Positions 1-11,240 are shown, numbered from the stretch's first letter. The stretch is 25,058 bases of DNA from UBA9410 sp963933065 (GCA_963933065.1 CAWVUB010000022.1:1-25058); one strand, 5' to 3'. Notes: a model not told the origin generated them from the sequence alone. Translations and numbers: made by a program.

Positions 1-2
1 AC

Positions 3-3000
3 CGATTCAGACTTTCCCTTGAGGGCGTCGCCCGTTCCGATATTGAAGGAAATCACCGACTCCTTGCCGAACAAGCACTCACCGATATCGACCTTGCCGC
101 GATCTCCACCCTTCACGGCTTCGCTCGGCGAATTCTTGCTGAACACCCACTGGAAGCTGGTCTGCCACCGACCTTCGAACTCCTCGACGAGGTCACCAGT
201 CGTCTCACCTTCAACGATCGGTGGAACGACCTTGAGCACCACCTCCTTGACGACCCGGCACTGTCGCATACCCTGCTACTCGCTGCCGATCTCGATATCA
301 CCCCCAGCCACCTCCGTAATCTCGCCAAGAAACTCGACGAGAACTGGGATCTGCTCTCGGTGGCCAAGCACCCGCCTCCAGAACCTGCCGTCAATGTGGG
401 CCCACTCCTTGAAGCCCTCGCGGCCATCACCATCTTCGGACGAGACGATCTTCCCACCGACGACAAACTCCAAATTCGGCTGGATGCCGTGGAGTCGCTC
501 CGGGCTGAGTTGGCTTCGACGACCGATGAGTTCGCCATGCTGACACTACTTCAGGGCAAGCGGGGCCTATCAACGGTGAAGTTCGGGAATCCGGGTGCGA
601 TCGCCGTTTGGGGTGAGACCAAGGATGAGATCATGGTCGCCAAGAAAGCGGCCGTCGACACTTGGACCGCCACCCTCATCGATGTCTCCGATCAGGTTCT
701 CCAGCGCCTGCTCCACGAACTGATCGTAGGCACCCGAGCTGCTGCAGAGGATCGTCGCCAAGCTGGAGTCCTAACCTTCCACGACCTCCTCGTAGACGCA
801 CGGGATCTCCTCGCCGATCCAGACGTGGGACCAGAGGTTCGGGCTTCACTGAACGAGCGGTATCAGGCCATCCTGCTTGATGAGTTCCAGGACACCGATC
901 CGGTCCAACTTGAACTTGCTCTGATGATCGCCGATCCCATAGCGCGGCCTGCTGCCCCACTCGATGAGGTATCACCGGTAGGCGGGTCTGTATTCATGGT
1001 CGGCGATCCAAAGCAATCGATCTACCGGTTCCGCCGAGCCGACATCGCCCTATACCTTGAGGCACGCCGCTCACTGCCCACAACATCAGTTGCCCTCACC
1101 GAAAACTTCCGGACCACCATCGAGGTAATCGACTGGATCAACGCCGTGTTCGGAACCCTCATTGAAGCCAGCGAGGGTCAACCAGAATATGTCCCACTGG
1201 TCGGTCGACGATCTGCTGCTTCCATCGGATCGCCCGTAACCCTGCTCGGAGCATCGGCTCGAGATGAGCTCAAGGCTGCCGATCTGCGCGCCCTCGAAGC
1301 TGCTGACGTTGCCGCTGCTATCACGACAGCCGTGGCTGAAGGTTGGACAGTTGAGGCCAGCGACAGCGAGGAGCGCTCCTGCACCTTTGCAGACATCGCA
1401 ATCCTCATTCCCTCGCGCACCTCACTCATCGATCTTGAAAACGCTCTCGATGACGCTGGCATCCCCTACCGGGCCGAATCCAGCTCTCTGCTGTTCGGCA
1501 CCCCCGAGATCCGTGATCTCCTCTTGGTTCTGCGTGCCATCGATGACCCGCTAGATGATCTGGCAATAGTGCATGCCCTTCGGACCCCATACCTAGGTTG
1601 TGGCGACGATGACCTCGCCCGCTGGCGTCTCAAGTTCGGTGGTTCCTGGAACCATCAGGCTCCGCCGCTCTCGAACATTCCAAGTGATGACCCCGTGGCC
1701 ACCGGTCTTGCATGGATCGGCGAACTCCACCGAACTCGTCATCACCAAGGCCCCAGTGCAATCCTGGAACGTCTCATAACGGAACGACGCGTCTTGGAAT
1801 TGGCTACTGCCACCCCCCGTCCACGAGAAGTCTGGCGCCGTGTCCGACTTTTCACGGATCAGGCTCGGGCATTCGCCGATGCCAGTGGAGGGTCAATCCG
1901 GGCATTCGTCGACTGGTCCCTCCAACAGGCCGAAGATGGCAGTCGCGTGACCGAAACAGTACTTCCAGAATTAGATGACGACGCTGTCCGCATCCTCACC
2001 ATCCACGGAGCGAAGGGGCTTGAATTTCCGATCACGGTCGTTTCCGGACTCTCAGGCGCTGGGAAGTCGGCCAGCACCGATGTCGACCTCCTGTTCGGAC
2101 CAGAGGGCACCCCTGAGGCAAAGATCCGAAAGGCACAGGCGACACATGGCTACGCCGCCGCCGAGAAGGCCGGCCGTGCCTTTGATCTGGCTGAACGTCT
2201 TCGTCTGCTTTACGTCGCGACCACCCGGGCTCGCGACCATCTCATAGTCTCCCTCTACCGCTCGGGCGATGACGGCGGGAAGCCGGCCGACGGTGCAACA
2301 CCGGCTCGACAGATTGCCGCTGCGATTGCCGCTCTCGGCACTAACGCCCCCGCCAACGACCACCTGTCCGCCACCTCTAAGCCCCTCCCTAAACAAGTAG
2401 TCGCAGATCTGCCGGTTCGGCCTGAGAGGAACGAGTGGAGGACCAACCGTCGGGCGGCCATCATTGCCGCGTCCGGGCGTGAGACCCTGGCGGCCACGAT
2501 GATCGCAGCACACGTTGCGCCGGAACTTCCAGTCGACCGCGCTCGGCCCGGTGAAGCCGGACGACACGGCACCGCAGTCGGTCGGGCTGTCCATGGCGCG
2601 CTCGAATATGTATCTTTCGACACCAACGACGTTGACCCCCTGGCCAAGGAACATGCTGTCAATGAGGGCGTGGCTGATGCTGCCCCGCTTATCGCATCAC
2701 TGGTTCGTTCCGCTCTGGAATCTGACGTCGTCCGGGCAGCAGCTGTCTCACGTCACTGGCGAGAGCTCTACGTAGCCGCCCCACTCTTTGACGACAACAC
2801 TGCCCCGGTAGTTGAGGGCTTTATCGACCTTGCCTTCCTTGATGAACAGTTATCAGAACCCGGGCTCGTCATAGTTGACTACAAGACTGACGCTGTTATC
2901 GACGCTGCAGATCGCCTTTCGAAAGTCAACCGTTACCGCCTTCAGGGGGCGACCTACGCGCTCGCCGCACAAATATGCACCGGCCTACCAGTTCATCGGG

Positions 3001-3110
3001 TCGTCTTCTGCTTTCTCGCCGAGACAGGGGCCGTCCAACTCGAGATAGAGGATCTTCCGGCGGCCATGGCTGAAGTGGCCTCAGTGGCACACGAAATCAC
3101 TGGTCGCTAA
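3..3110 (+). CDS. AddA/RecB-like UvrD-family helicase-nuclease, 5' end cut by window edge
   Basis: This is a superfamily-1 DNA helicase fused to a C-terminal RecB-type nuclease, the kind that processes double-strand breaks for recombination. The frame is open from the first bases, so the start and the Walker A motif lie outside the window; 1035 residues are visible. Helicase motifs appear in order: motif Ia (ISTLHGF, from nt 102), motif II DEFQDTD (nt 879), VGDPKQSIYRFRRAD (nt 999), LTENFRT (nt 1095), ILTIHGAKGLEFP (nt 1992) and LLYVATTRARDHL (nt 2205). The nuclease domain shows HGTAVGRAVH near nt 2566, an Asp in GFIDLAF (nt 2826) and DYKTD with Asp at nt 2877 and Lys at nt 2883. In this family a partner subunit (AddB-like or RecC-like) is usually adjacent, here expected upstream. 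AddA and RecB cannot be separated without it. An in-frame GTG at 360 is internal, because family motifs precede it. Confidence 0.93.
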   Translation, partial: RFRLSLEGVARSDIEGNHRLLAEQALTDIDLAAISTLHGFARRILAEHPLEAGLPPTFELLDEVTSRLTFNDRWNDLEHHLLDDPALSHTLLLAADLDITPSHLRNLAKKLDENWDLLSVAKHPPPEPAVNVGPLLEALAAITIFGRDDLPTDDKLQIRLDAVESLRAELASTTDEFAMLTLLQGKRGLSTVKFGNPGAIAVWGETKDEIMVAKKAAVDTWTATLIDVSDQVLQRLLHELIVGTRAAAEDRRQAGVLTFHDLLVDARDLLADPDVGPEVRASLNERYQAILLDEFQDTDPVQLELALMIADPIARPAAPLDEVSPVGGSVFMVGDPKQSIYRFRRADIALYLEARRSLPTTSVALTENFRTTIEVIDWINAVFGTLIEASEGQPEYVPLVGRRSAASIGSPVTLLGASARDELKAADLRALEAADVAAAITTAVAEGWTVEASDSEERSCTFADIAILIPSRTSLIDLENALDDAGIPYRAESSSLLFGTPEIRDLLLVLRAIDDPLDDLAIVHALRTPYLGCGDDDLARWRLKFGGSWNHQAPPLSNIPSDDPVATGLAWIGELHRTRHHQGPSAILERLITERRVLELATATPRPREVWRRVRLFTDQARAFADASGGSIRAFVDWSLQQAEDGSRVTETVLPELDDDAVRILTIHGAKGLEFPITVVSGLSGAGKSASTDVDLLFGPEGTPEAKIRKAQATHGYAAAEKAGRAFDLAERLRLLYVATTRARDHLIVSLYRSGDDGGKPADGATPARQIAAAIAALGTNAPANDHLSATSKPLPKQVVADLPVRPERNEWRTNRRAAIIAASGRETLAATMIAAHVAPELPVDRARPGEAGRHGTAVGRAVHGALEYVSFDTNDVDPLAKEHAVNEGVADAAPLIASLVRSALESDVVRAAAVSRHWRELYVAAPLFDDNTAPVVEGFIDLAFLDEQLSEPGLVIVDYKTDAVIDAADRLSKVNRYRLQGATYALAAQICTGLPVHRVVFCFLAETGAVQLEIEDLPAAMAEVASVAHEITGR

Positions 3111-3158
3111 CCGTTCGGCCCGACACCGTCCAGTCAGAAGCCGGTGACCAAGGCCCGG

Positions 3159-3164
3159 TAGCGT
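3159..3164 (+). promoter_or_regulatory. Candidate -10 element (TAGCGT) for a near-leaderless transcript of the CitE-like gene
   Basis: TAGCGT fits the actinobacterial TANNNT -10 pattern. It ends 7 bases before the ATG at 3172, so transcription would start at or next to that codon. The same hexamer at the same distance precedes the GTG at 12209 on the other strand. I see no convincing -35 box. Confidence 0.3.
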
Positions 3165-3171
3165 CATGGCT

Positions 3172-4026
3172 ATGACGTCCACCGACGCCCCAACAATCCG
3201 CAGTCTGCTGTTCGCCCCCGGCAACCATGCAGAAGTTGTAGCCAAGATGCCGCGATCTGGCCCTAGCGCGGCGGTGATCGACCTCGAAGACGCCGTACCA
3301 CCCAACCGCAAGGCCGATGCACGTCAGATTGCCTCAGCTGCCATAGCCAACCTTGTCGGAATAGTTCCATTATTCGTTCGGATAAATGCTCCCGACACAG
3401 TCCACTTTCCCGAAGACATTCGAGATGGACTGCCCATAGGTCTCTCCGGCGTGGTTGTTCCGAAGTTGGCCTCAGCCGCAGACGTCGACACCGTGGTGGC
3501 CGCCCTGGACGCACAGGGCCATAACTCCCTCCAGATTATCGCTGGCCTTGAAACTGTGGCCGGCGTCGTCGACGCCCGAGCGGTCACTACCCATCCACGA
3601 GTTCGATGGTGCTACTTCGGAGCCGAGGACTATGTAGTCGATCTGGGTGGCGTAAGAACATCAAGTAACCACGAGGTGGCCACAGCCCGAACAATGGTTG
3701 CCCAAGCGGCTCGCCTTGGAGGAGTTCAAGCCCTGGACATGGTGGTGACCGACTTTGGCGACAATGGCCGGTTCTTAAGCGAAGCCACCGAAGCCCGAGC
3801 CCTCGGTTTCTCAGGAAAACTCTGCATCCATCCCTCCCAAGTTCCACTAGCCAATAAGGCGTTTCGCCCAACAAGTGCTGAGTTGGCTTGGGCCACTGAA
3901 GTAGTTGCGGCTTATGCCACTGCTCTCGCCCGAGGCGACGCGTCTATTGCCGTGAACGGCGAGATGGTTGATGAGCCTGTGGCCCACCGGGCTCGGGCTC
4001 TGCTGGCCGAAGCCATAGCGGACTAA
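3172..4026 (+). CDS. CitE-like CoA-ester lyase (HpcH/HpaI aldolase superfamily)
   Basis: This is a TIM-barrel lyase or thioesterase acting on beta-hydroxyacyl-CoA esters such as malyl-CoA or citramalyl-CoA; the exact substrate cannot be read from sequence. Counting from the upstream ATG at 3166 (286 aa), it shows RSLLFAPGN (12-20), VIDLEDAV (37-44), VRINAP with Arg72, VVPKLASAADV, the Mg-binding Glu129 in AGLETVAGV, Asp155 in FGAEDYVVDLG, KLCIHPSQV (218-226) and NGEMVDEPV with Asp269 near the end. These match the Arg/Glu/Asp active-site set of stand-alone CitE-like enzymes. No CitD or CitF partner is nearby, so this is not a citrate lyase complex. Two ATGs, 3166 and 3172, are both possible. 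I chose 3172 because a TAGCGT element sits 7 bases upstream, while no good ribosome binding site precedes 3166. The gene lies 55-61 bp after the helicase and 41 bp before an LLM oxidoreductase. Confidence 0.88.
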   Translation: MTSTDAPTIRSLLFAPGNHAEVVAKMPRSGPSAAVIDLEDAVPPNRKADARQIASAAIANLVGIVPLFVRINAPDTVHFPEDIRDGLPIGLSGVVVPKLASAADVDTVVAALDAQGHNSLQIIAGLETVAGVVDARAVTTHPRVRWCYFGAEDYVVDLGGVRTSSNHEVATARTMVAQAARLGGVQALDMVVTDFGDNGRFLSEATEARALGFSGKLCIHPSQVPLANKAFRPTSAELAWATEVVAAYATALARGDASIAVNGEMVDEPVAHRARALLAEAIAD

Positions 4027-4067
4027 ACGGCAGTTAAAACTGATCCAACCAGGAGAACAAAAAGTCT

Positions 4068-5012
4068 ATGGCGAGCATCACACCCGAGGGAGGGACCCTG
4101 TACGGCATCCAACTCCCGATCCAAACTCTTACGAAAACACTGGCCGATCCATGGGAAGACGACGCAACCCCGGGAGACCTACTGCGTGTCGCCCAGGCTG
4201 CTGAAACAGCTGGCCTTGACTTCATCGGGGTATGTGATCACGTGGCGATCCCAGACGATGACTACGCGAACGGCATGCGGACAACCTGGTACGACCCAGT
4301 AGCCACCCTGGCTTGGCTTGGCGCCCGGACTCGCTCTATCCGACTGCTCTCTGTGGTGCTTGTTGCCGCCTATCGCCACCCTCTGCTCACTGCAAGCTCG
4401 TTTGGAACACTTGCCCACCTCACCGGCGACCGAGTAATCCTTGGGGTAGGTGCCGGCCACGTGAAGGGTGAGTTCACCGCCCTTAATGTCGACTACCACC
4501 GGCGCGGGAAGATCCTCGACGAGTGCATCGACGCCGTCCGAGGCGCATTTGTCGACACCTACGTCAGCCATGAAGGTGCCGACTATTCCTACCAGAACGT
4601 AGGGATCTCCCCCAGCCCAGCAAGTGGCCAACTACCTATATGGATCGGCGGCTCAGGAGCTGCCGCTTGGAAGCGGACCGGTCGTCGCGGCGATGGGTAC
4701 ATCCCCATGGGTGCTTCACGGGACCAGTACCCAGAAATCATCGACACCATCCGACGCTCGGCGGACGAGGCCCACCGGCCAAACGACCAGTTCGATGTGG
4801 GAATCATGCCGGGCTGGACGTACATCGGTAATCCCCCTGAAGACTTACCTCCCGCCTGGTTGACCGGTAGCCCAGATCACATCGCCACTGAGCTACGAGC
4901 TGACCGGGAGACTGGTGCCAACGTTTTCCACCTGAAGTTCCGAGGACGCACCATCGAGGAGTATCTCGACCAGTTGGCCGCCTTCGGAGAGGATGTTCGG
5001 CCATCGCTGTAA
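4068..5012 (+). CDS. LLM-class (luciferase-like, probably F420-dependent) oxidoreductase
   Basis: This 314-aa protein is a luciferase-like monooxygenase-fold enzyme of the type that uses reduced F420 or flavin in actinobacteria. Supporting features are the N-terminal barrel strand and loop (AGLDFIGVCDHVAIPDDD, near 46-63), the conserved segment TGDRVILGVGAGHVKGEF followed by a region typical of the family, and LPIWIGGSGAAAWKRTGRRGDG near 187-208. The length is normal. An AGGAG ribosome binding site lies about 12 bases before the ATG. It is in the same direction as the CitE-like gene and the genes after it, but 95 bp separate it from the next gene, so it may end a small CitE-LLM unit. The substrate is unknown. 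F420 dependence is inferred from family and lineage, not shown directly. Confidence 0.87.
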   Translation: MASITPEGGTLYGIQLPIQTLTKTLADPWEDDATPGDLLRVAQAAETAGLDFIGVCDHVAIPDDDYANGMRTTWYDPVATLAWLGARTRSIRLLSVVLVAAYRHPLLTASSFGTLAHLTGDRVILGVGAGHVKGEFTALNVDYHRRGKILDECIDAVRGAFVDTYVSHEGADYSYQNVGISPSPASGQLPIWIGGSGAAAWKRTGRRGDGYIPMGASRDQYPEIIDTIRRSADEAHRPNDQFDVGIMPGWTYIGNPPEDLPPAWLTGSPDHIATELRADRETGANVFHLKFRGRTIEEYLDQLAAFGEDVRPSL

Positions 5013-5107
5013 ATAAAATTATCAGAGGCCACCAAACCAAGAACCCCGCCGAGGGTGGGACTGGCCCACTAATCGGCGATCATGGGGGTCCTGATGCTGG
5101 AGGAACA

Positions 5108-5533
5108 ATGAAGGTTGACGACGACACTCAAAAAGCACTGCTTTTATTTAACCGGCGCGCCCAAGCGGCCGAGGCAGAAAAAGCAGCAAAACGGCGGCTA
5201 TCAAAGGCCATCGCGGCCAAGGACGAGGCTGCCGAGGAGCTTAAGCGTGCCCAAAATCGCGGCAGCGACGCCGAGGCCTTGAGCGAGGCCGACTCGAAAT
5301 GGCGGGAGGCAGTTGACGTTTGGCAGCGCCTACGTGATGGCGAGGAGGTTGTCGAAGAAACCGAAACAACCCCCAAAGAAACAACCCCCGAGCAGGACGC
5401 GGAGGTTGTCGAAGAAACCGAAACAACCCCCAAAGAAACAACCCCCGAGCAGGACGCGGAGGTTGTCGAAGAAACCGAAACAACCCCCGAGCAGGACGCG
5501 GAGTCAAGCGCTACTCCTGAAAAAGAGGAGTAG
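5108..5533 (+). CDS. Small acidic protein with a charged helical head and a Glu/Thr/Pro repeat tail
   Basis: I do not recognise this 141-aa protein. Residues 1-78 are alternating Lys/Arg/Glu/Ala-rich and should form a long helix or coiled coil (for example NRRAQAAEAEKAAKRR). Residues 80-131 are a repeat tail of 19-residue units beginning EVVEETETTP, present twice in full and once shortened. The protein ends ATPEKEE. There is no signal peptide or membrane segment, so it is probably cytoplasmic with a disordered, strongly acidic tail. GGAGG sits directly upstream (about nt 5099-5103) with good spacing to the ATG. Coding in this frame is supported by that site and by the non-repetitive head; other frames are open across the repeat only because the unit length is a multiple of three. 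The PhyH-like gene starts 11 bp after the stop, suggesting co-transcription. Function unknown. Confidence 0.75.
   Translation: MKVDDDTQKALLLFNRRAQAAEAEKAAKRRLSKAIAAKDEAAEELKRAQNRGSDAEALSEADSKWREAVDVWQRLRDGEEVVEETETTPKETTPEQDAEVVEETETTPKETTPEQDAEVVEETETTPEQDAESSATPEKEE
5345..5500 (+). repeat. Perfect 57-bp tandem repeat, 2 full units plus one 42-bp unit
   Basis: Units lie at 5345-5401, 5402-5458 and 5459-5500. The first two are identical at every base, synonymous sites included. The third lacks 15 bp (codons for KETTP); within each full unit the 12-base word GAAACAACCCCC occurs twice, so the loss fits slippage between these short direct repeats. The array lies inside the acidic-protein gene and preserves its frame. 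Confidence 0.95.
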
Positions 5534-5544
5534 CAACCAGCCTT

Positions 5545-6426
5545 ATGTCAGGCCTGACGGCTGACCCACTCCGGGCAGTCACTGACGAGGAGGTCGAGGC
5601 TTTCTGGCGTGACGGCGTTGCCCACCTGACAGCCATAATTCCAACCACTTGGATCGAGAGGCTGATCGAGCCAGTAGATGCCGCTATCACTAACCCGGCT
5701 GTCACTACCGACATGACAGAGTTACGCAACGTTGTGACCGGACAAGAATCTGAACAAGTTGGCAGTGGTCGCTTCTTGTCGGGAGTCGACCACTGGTTGC
5801 ACGAACCAGCGTTTAAGGCCTTCGCCACCACGTCACCACTCCCGGTGATTGCTGCCACTCTGATGGATGCCGATCGGATCCATCTTTATGAAGACTCCGT
5901 GCTGGTCAAGGAACCTGGAACAATTGAAGCCACTGCGCTTCACCAAGACCTCAGTTACTTCCACCTCGAGGGTGAACGGATCTGCACAGTCTGGGTTCCA
6001 CTAGATCCGGTGACCAATGAAACTGGAGCCGTTTTCTACCTGCGAGGGTCCCATAGGTCAGGCCTAGTTCACCGCCCCAACTGGTTCGTGGTCGACGATC
6101 CCCTTCCCGGAACCACCGGCGCACCGATTCCCTACGTGGCCGACGATGATCCCCAACTGGTGCGATTCGATGTGGAACCAGGCGACGTCGTCGTCCACCA
6201 CGCCGCCACGCTCCATGGCTCAGGGCCAAATAGATCGACCACGACCCGCCGCCGAGCCGTTTCAGTCCGCTACTGCGGAAATGGAGTTCGACACCTGATC
6301 AGGCCAGGCACACCCACCAAGGCCCACCACAACTCAAACTATGGCGGAGTCCGATCCGGTGACCCGGTAATCGATCATCCTGGTTGCCCCCAGGTCTGGA
6401 ATCGAACCATAAGGTCAGAACAGTGA
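5545..6426 (+). CDS. Phytanoyl-CoA dioxygenase (PhyH) family 2OG/Fe(II) oxygenase
   Basis: This 293-aa enzyme belongs to the non-haem iron, 2-oxoglutarate-dependent PhyH family, which hydroxylates acyl-CoAs, fatty-acid-like compounds or secondary metabolites. The iron facial triad is visible: His133 and Asp135 in ALHQDLSYFH, and distal His224 in HAATLHGSGPN. The 2OG-binding arginine is likely within the RRR at 235-237. GAVFYLRGSHRSG (161-173) is also typical of the family. The length is normal and no key residue is missing. A GAGGAG lies at the end of the previous gene, about 14 bases from the ATG, which is rather far. The stop codon overlaps the GTG start of the FadD3-like ligase by 4 bp, so the two proteins are probably made together and may act on the same substrate. 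The substrate is not known. Confidence 0.9.
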   Translation: MSGLTADPLRAVTDEEVEAFWRDGVAHLTAIIPTTWIERLIEPVDAAITNPAVTTDMTELRNVVTGQESEQVGSGRFLSGVDHWLHEPAFKAFATTSPLPVIAATLMDADRIHLYEDSVLVKEPGTIEATALHQDLSYFHLEGERICTVWVPLDPVTNETGAVFYLRGSHRSGLVHRPNWFVVDDPLPGTTGAPIPYVADDDPQLVRFDVEPGDVVVHHAATLHGSGPNRSTTTRRRAVSVRYCGNGVRHLIRPGTPTKAHHNSNYGGVRSGDPVIDHPGCPQVWNRTIRSEQ

Positions 6427-8030
6427 GAACCCCTTGGTCCACTATTCCTGAACTAATCGACGACGCAGCGATCCGCTTCAGTACCCGAGAGGCCTTCGTT
6501 GAGGACGACCAGAGGTGGAGTTACGTCGAGTATCGCGACCGGATTCACGCAGCGGCCCGAGCCTTCATTGCTCGCGGCATCGTCCCCGGGGATCGAGTAG
6601 CAGTTTGGGCGCCAAACCTCGCAAGTTGGGCGGTCGCAGCTCTCGGTGCCCACTGTGTCGGTGCTGTCCTCGTGCCTATCAACACGCGGTTCAAAGGGCA
6701 AGAGGCAATTGACCTGTTAGCGAGATCATCTGCTCGGATGTTGTTCACGGTCACCGATTTTCTCGACACCGACTATGTGGCTCTCCTGAACCAGGCCGCA
6801 GGTGGGTCCGGTCAGCAATCCAAACTGCTGCCAAACCTTGACGAAGTGGTCGTCATTAAGGGAACGGTGCCCGACGGAAGCACCCCGTGGAAAGACTTTG
6901 TAGTCGCTGGTGCCACCGTCGATGACTCCGTCCGGGCTGAGCGGTCAGCCGCAGTCTCCGGTGACGACTTGTGCCACATCATGTTCACTTCAGGCACTAC
7001 CGGTGCACCCAAGGGCGCAATGCTTCAACACGAAGCAATTTGTCGGGCGTTTCTTTCTTGGAGCGACATAATCGGCCTAGAGGAAGGTGACCGCTATCTG
7101 GTTGTCAATCCGTTCTTCCACGCTTTCGGCCTGAACTCAGGAGTTCTGGCCTGCTTGATGAAAGGCGTAACTCTCGTACCTCATCCAGTATTTGATGTTC
7201 CGTCAGTCATGCGCCGGATTGCTGAAGAACGCATCACCATGCTCCCCGGCCCCCCAACTATTTACCAATCAATTCTGAGCCACCCAGATGTTGACTCCAT
7301 AGACCTTTCATCACTGCGCTTGGCCGTAACCGGCGCTGCGTCGATCCCTGTCCAGATGATCCACGACATGCACAACCGTCTGGGCTTCGAGAAAGTAGTC
7401 ACCGGGTATGGCCTTACGGAGGCATCAGGCATCGCCACCATGTGTCGCCATGACGACGACCCAGGAATCATTGCCAAAACCTCCGGTCGAGCGATAGCTG
7501 ACATTGAGGTGCGAGTGGTCGCCCCCGACGGCACCGAATGTCCTCCCGGAACACCCGGCGAGGTCACCGTACGGGGCTACAACGTGATGGTCGGCTACCT
7601 CGACGCCCCAGAGCAAACTGCCGAAGCCATTGACACCGACGGCTGGCTCCATACCGGTGATATTGGTGTAATGGACGCCAACGGTTATCTGGATATCACG
7701 GACCGCTTGAAAGACATGTTCATCAACGGTGGTTTTAACGTATACCCCGCCGAAGTCGAGCAACTGATGCTCACCCATCAGGCCATCGCACAGGTTGCTG
7801 TTGTCGGCGTACCTGACGAACGCCTAGGTGAGGTCGGCACCGCCTTTGTAGTTACTGCATCTGGTGCCACTGCTAATTCCGACGAGATTTCGGCATGGTG
7901 CCGCGATGCCATGGCGAACTACAAGGTGCCCCGCCAGATCGTGATAGTCGACAATCTGCCCATGAATGCCAGCGGAAAAGTACTGAAGTTCCAGTTACGG
8001 GAACGGGCTAGCGCTCCACGACCCAGTTGA
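6423..8030 (+). CDS. FadD3-like acyl-CoA ligase (ANL superfamily)
   Basis: This 535-aa AMP-forming ligase activates a carboxylic acid to its CoA thioester. Core motifs are FTSGTTGAPKGAM (ATP/P-loop), VNPFFHAFG, LPGPPTIYQS, GYGLTEASG, GWLHTGD, DRLKDMFINGGFNVYPAEVE and the C-terminal NASGK with catalytic Lys519. The pattern across the middle (PFFH, LPGPPTIYQS, the TMCR segment) resembles FadD3, the ligase that activates a steroid ring-derived indanedione propionate in mycobacteria; this is recalled family resemblance and not a computed match. I chose the GTG at 6423, which overlaps the PhyH TGA as GTGA with an AAGG about 10 bases upstream. An in-frame ATG at 6384 would add 13 residues lying inside the PhyH gene. 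The substrate could instead be another branched or cyclic acid. Confidence 0.9.
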   Translation: MRTPWSTIPELIDDAAIRFSTREAFVEDDQRWSYVEYRDRIHAAARAFIARGIVPGDRVAVWAPNLASWAVAALGAHCVGAVLVPINTRFKGQEAIDLLARSSARMLFTVTDFLDTDYVALLNQAAGGSGQQSKLLPNLDEVVVIKGTVPDGSTPWKDFVVAGATVDDSVRAERSAAVSGDDLCHIMFTSGTTGAPKGAMLQHEAICRAFLSWSDIIGLEEGDRYLVVNPFFHAFGLNSGVLACLMKGVTLVPHPVFDVPSVMRRIAEERITMLPGPPTIYQSILSHPDVDSIDLSSLRLAVTGAASIPVQMIHDMHNRLGFEKVVTGYGLTEASGIATMCRHDDDPGIIAKTSGRAIADIEVRVVAPDGTECPPGTPGEVTVRGYNVMVGYLDAPEQTAEAIDTDGWLHTGDIGVMDANGYLDITDRLKDMFINGGFNVYPAEVEQLMLTHQAIAQVAVVGVPDERLGEVGTAFVVTASGATANSDEISAWCRDAMANYKVPRQIVIVDNLPMNASGKVLKFQLRERASAPRPS

Positions 8031-8078
8031 GTCAAGGGCCCGTTGCGGTAGACCCGCGCCGGTAACCTTCCCTTCGTT

Positions 8079-11234
<3,156 letters not shown>

Positions 11235-11240
11235 GGCCAG

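Noticed and set aside
2052..2654. 200-codon open frame on the minus strand inside the helicase-nuclease gene
   Set aside because: It lies opposite a gene with a full set of conserved motifs, has no family features or start signal, and fits chance openness in GC-rich sequence.
4031..4042. Small inverted repeat CAGTT-AA-AACTG after the CitE-like gene as a terminator
   Set aside because: The stem is only 5 bp, AT-rich, with a 2-base loop and no U-run, so it is unlikely to stop transcription.
5013..5107. Possible terminator or RNA gene in the 95-bp gap before the acidic protein
   Set aside because: No stable stem or U-run and no tRNA-like features; only the ribosome site at its end is supported.
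5241..5507. Minus-strand open frame with Arg/Pro/Phe repeats opposite the acidic protein
   Set aside because: Its repeat is only the mirror of the 57-bp unit, which keeps every frame open; it has no ribosome site, and the plus-strand gene has a good one.
6384..6422. ATG start for the FadD3-like ligase at 6384
   Set aside because: It would lie 43 bases inside the PhyH gene; the GTGA overlap at 6423 with an upstream AAGG is a more usual arrangement.
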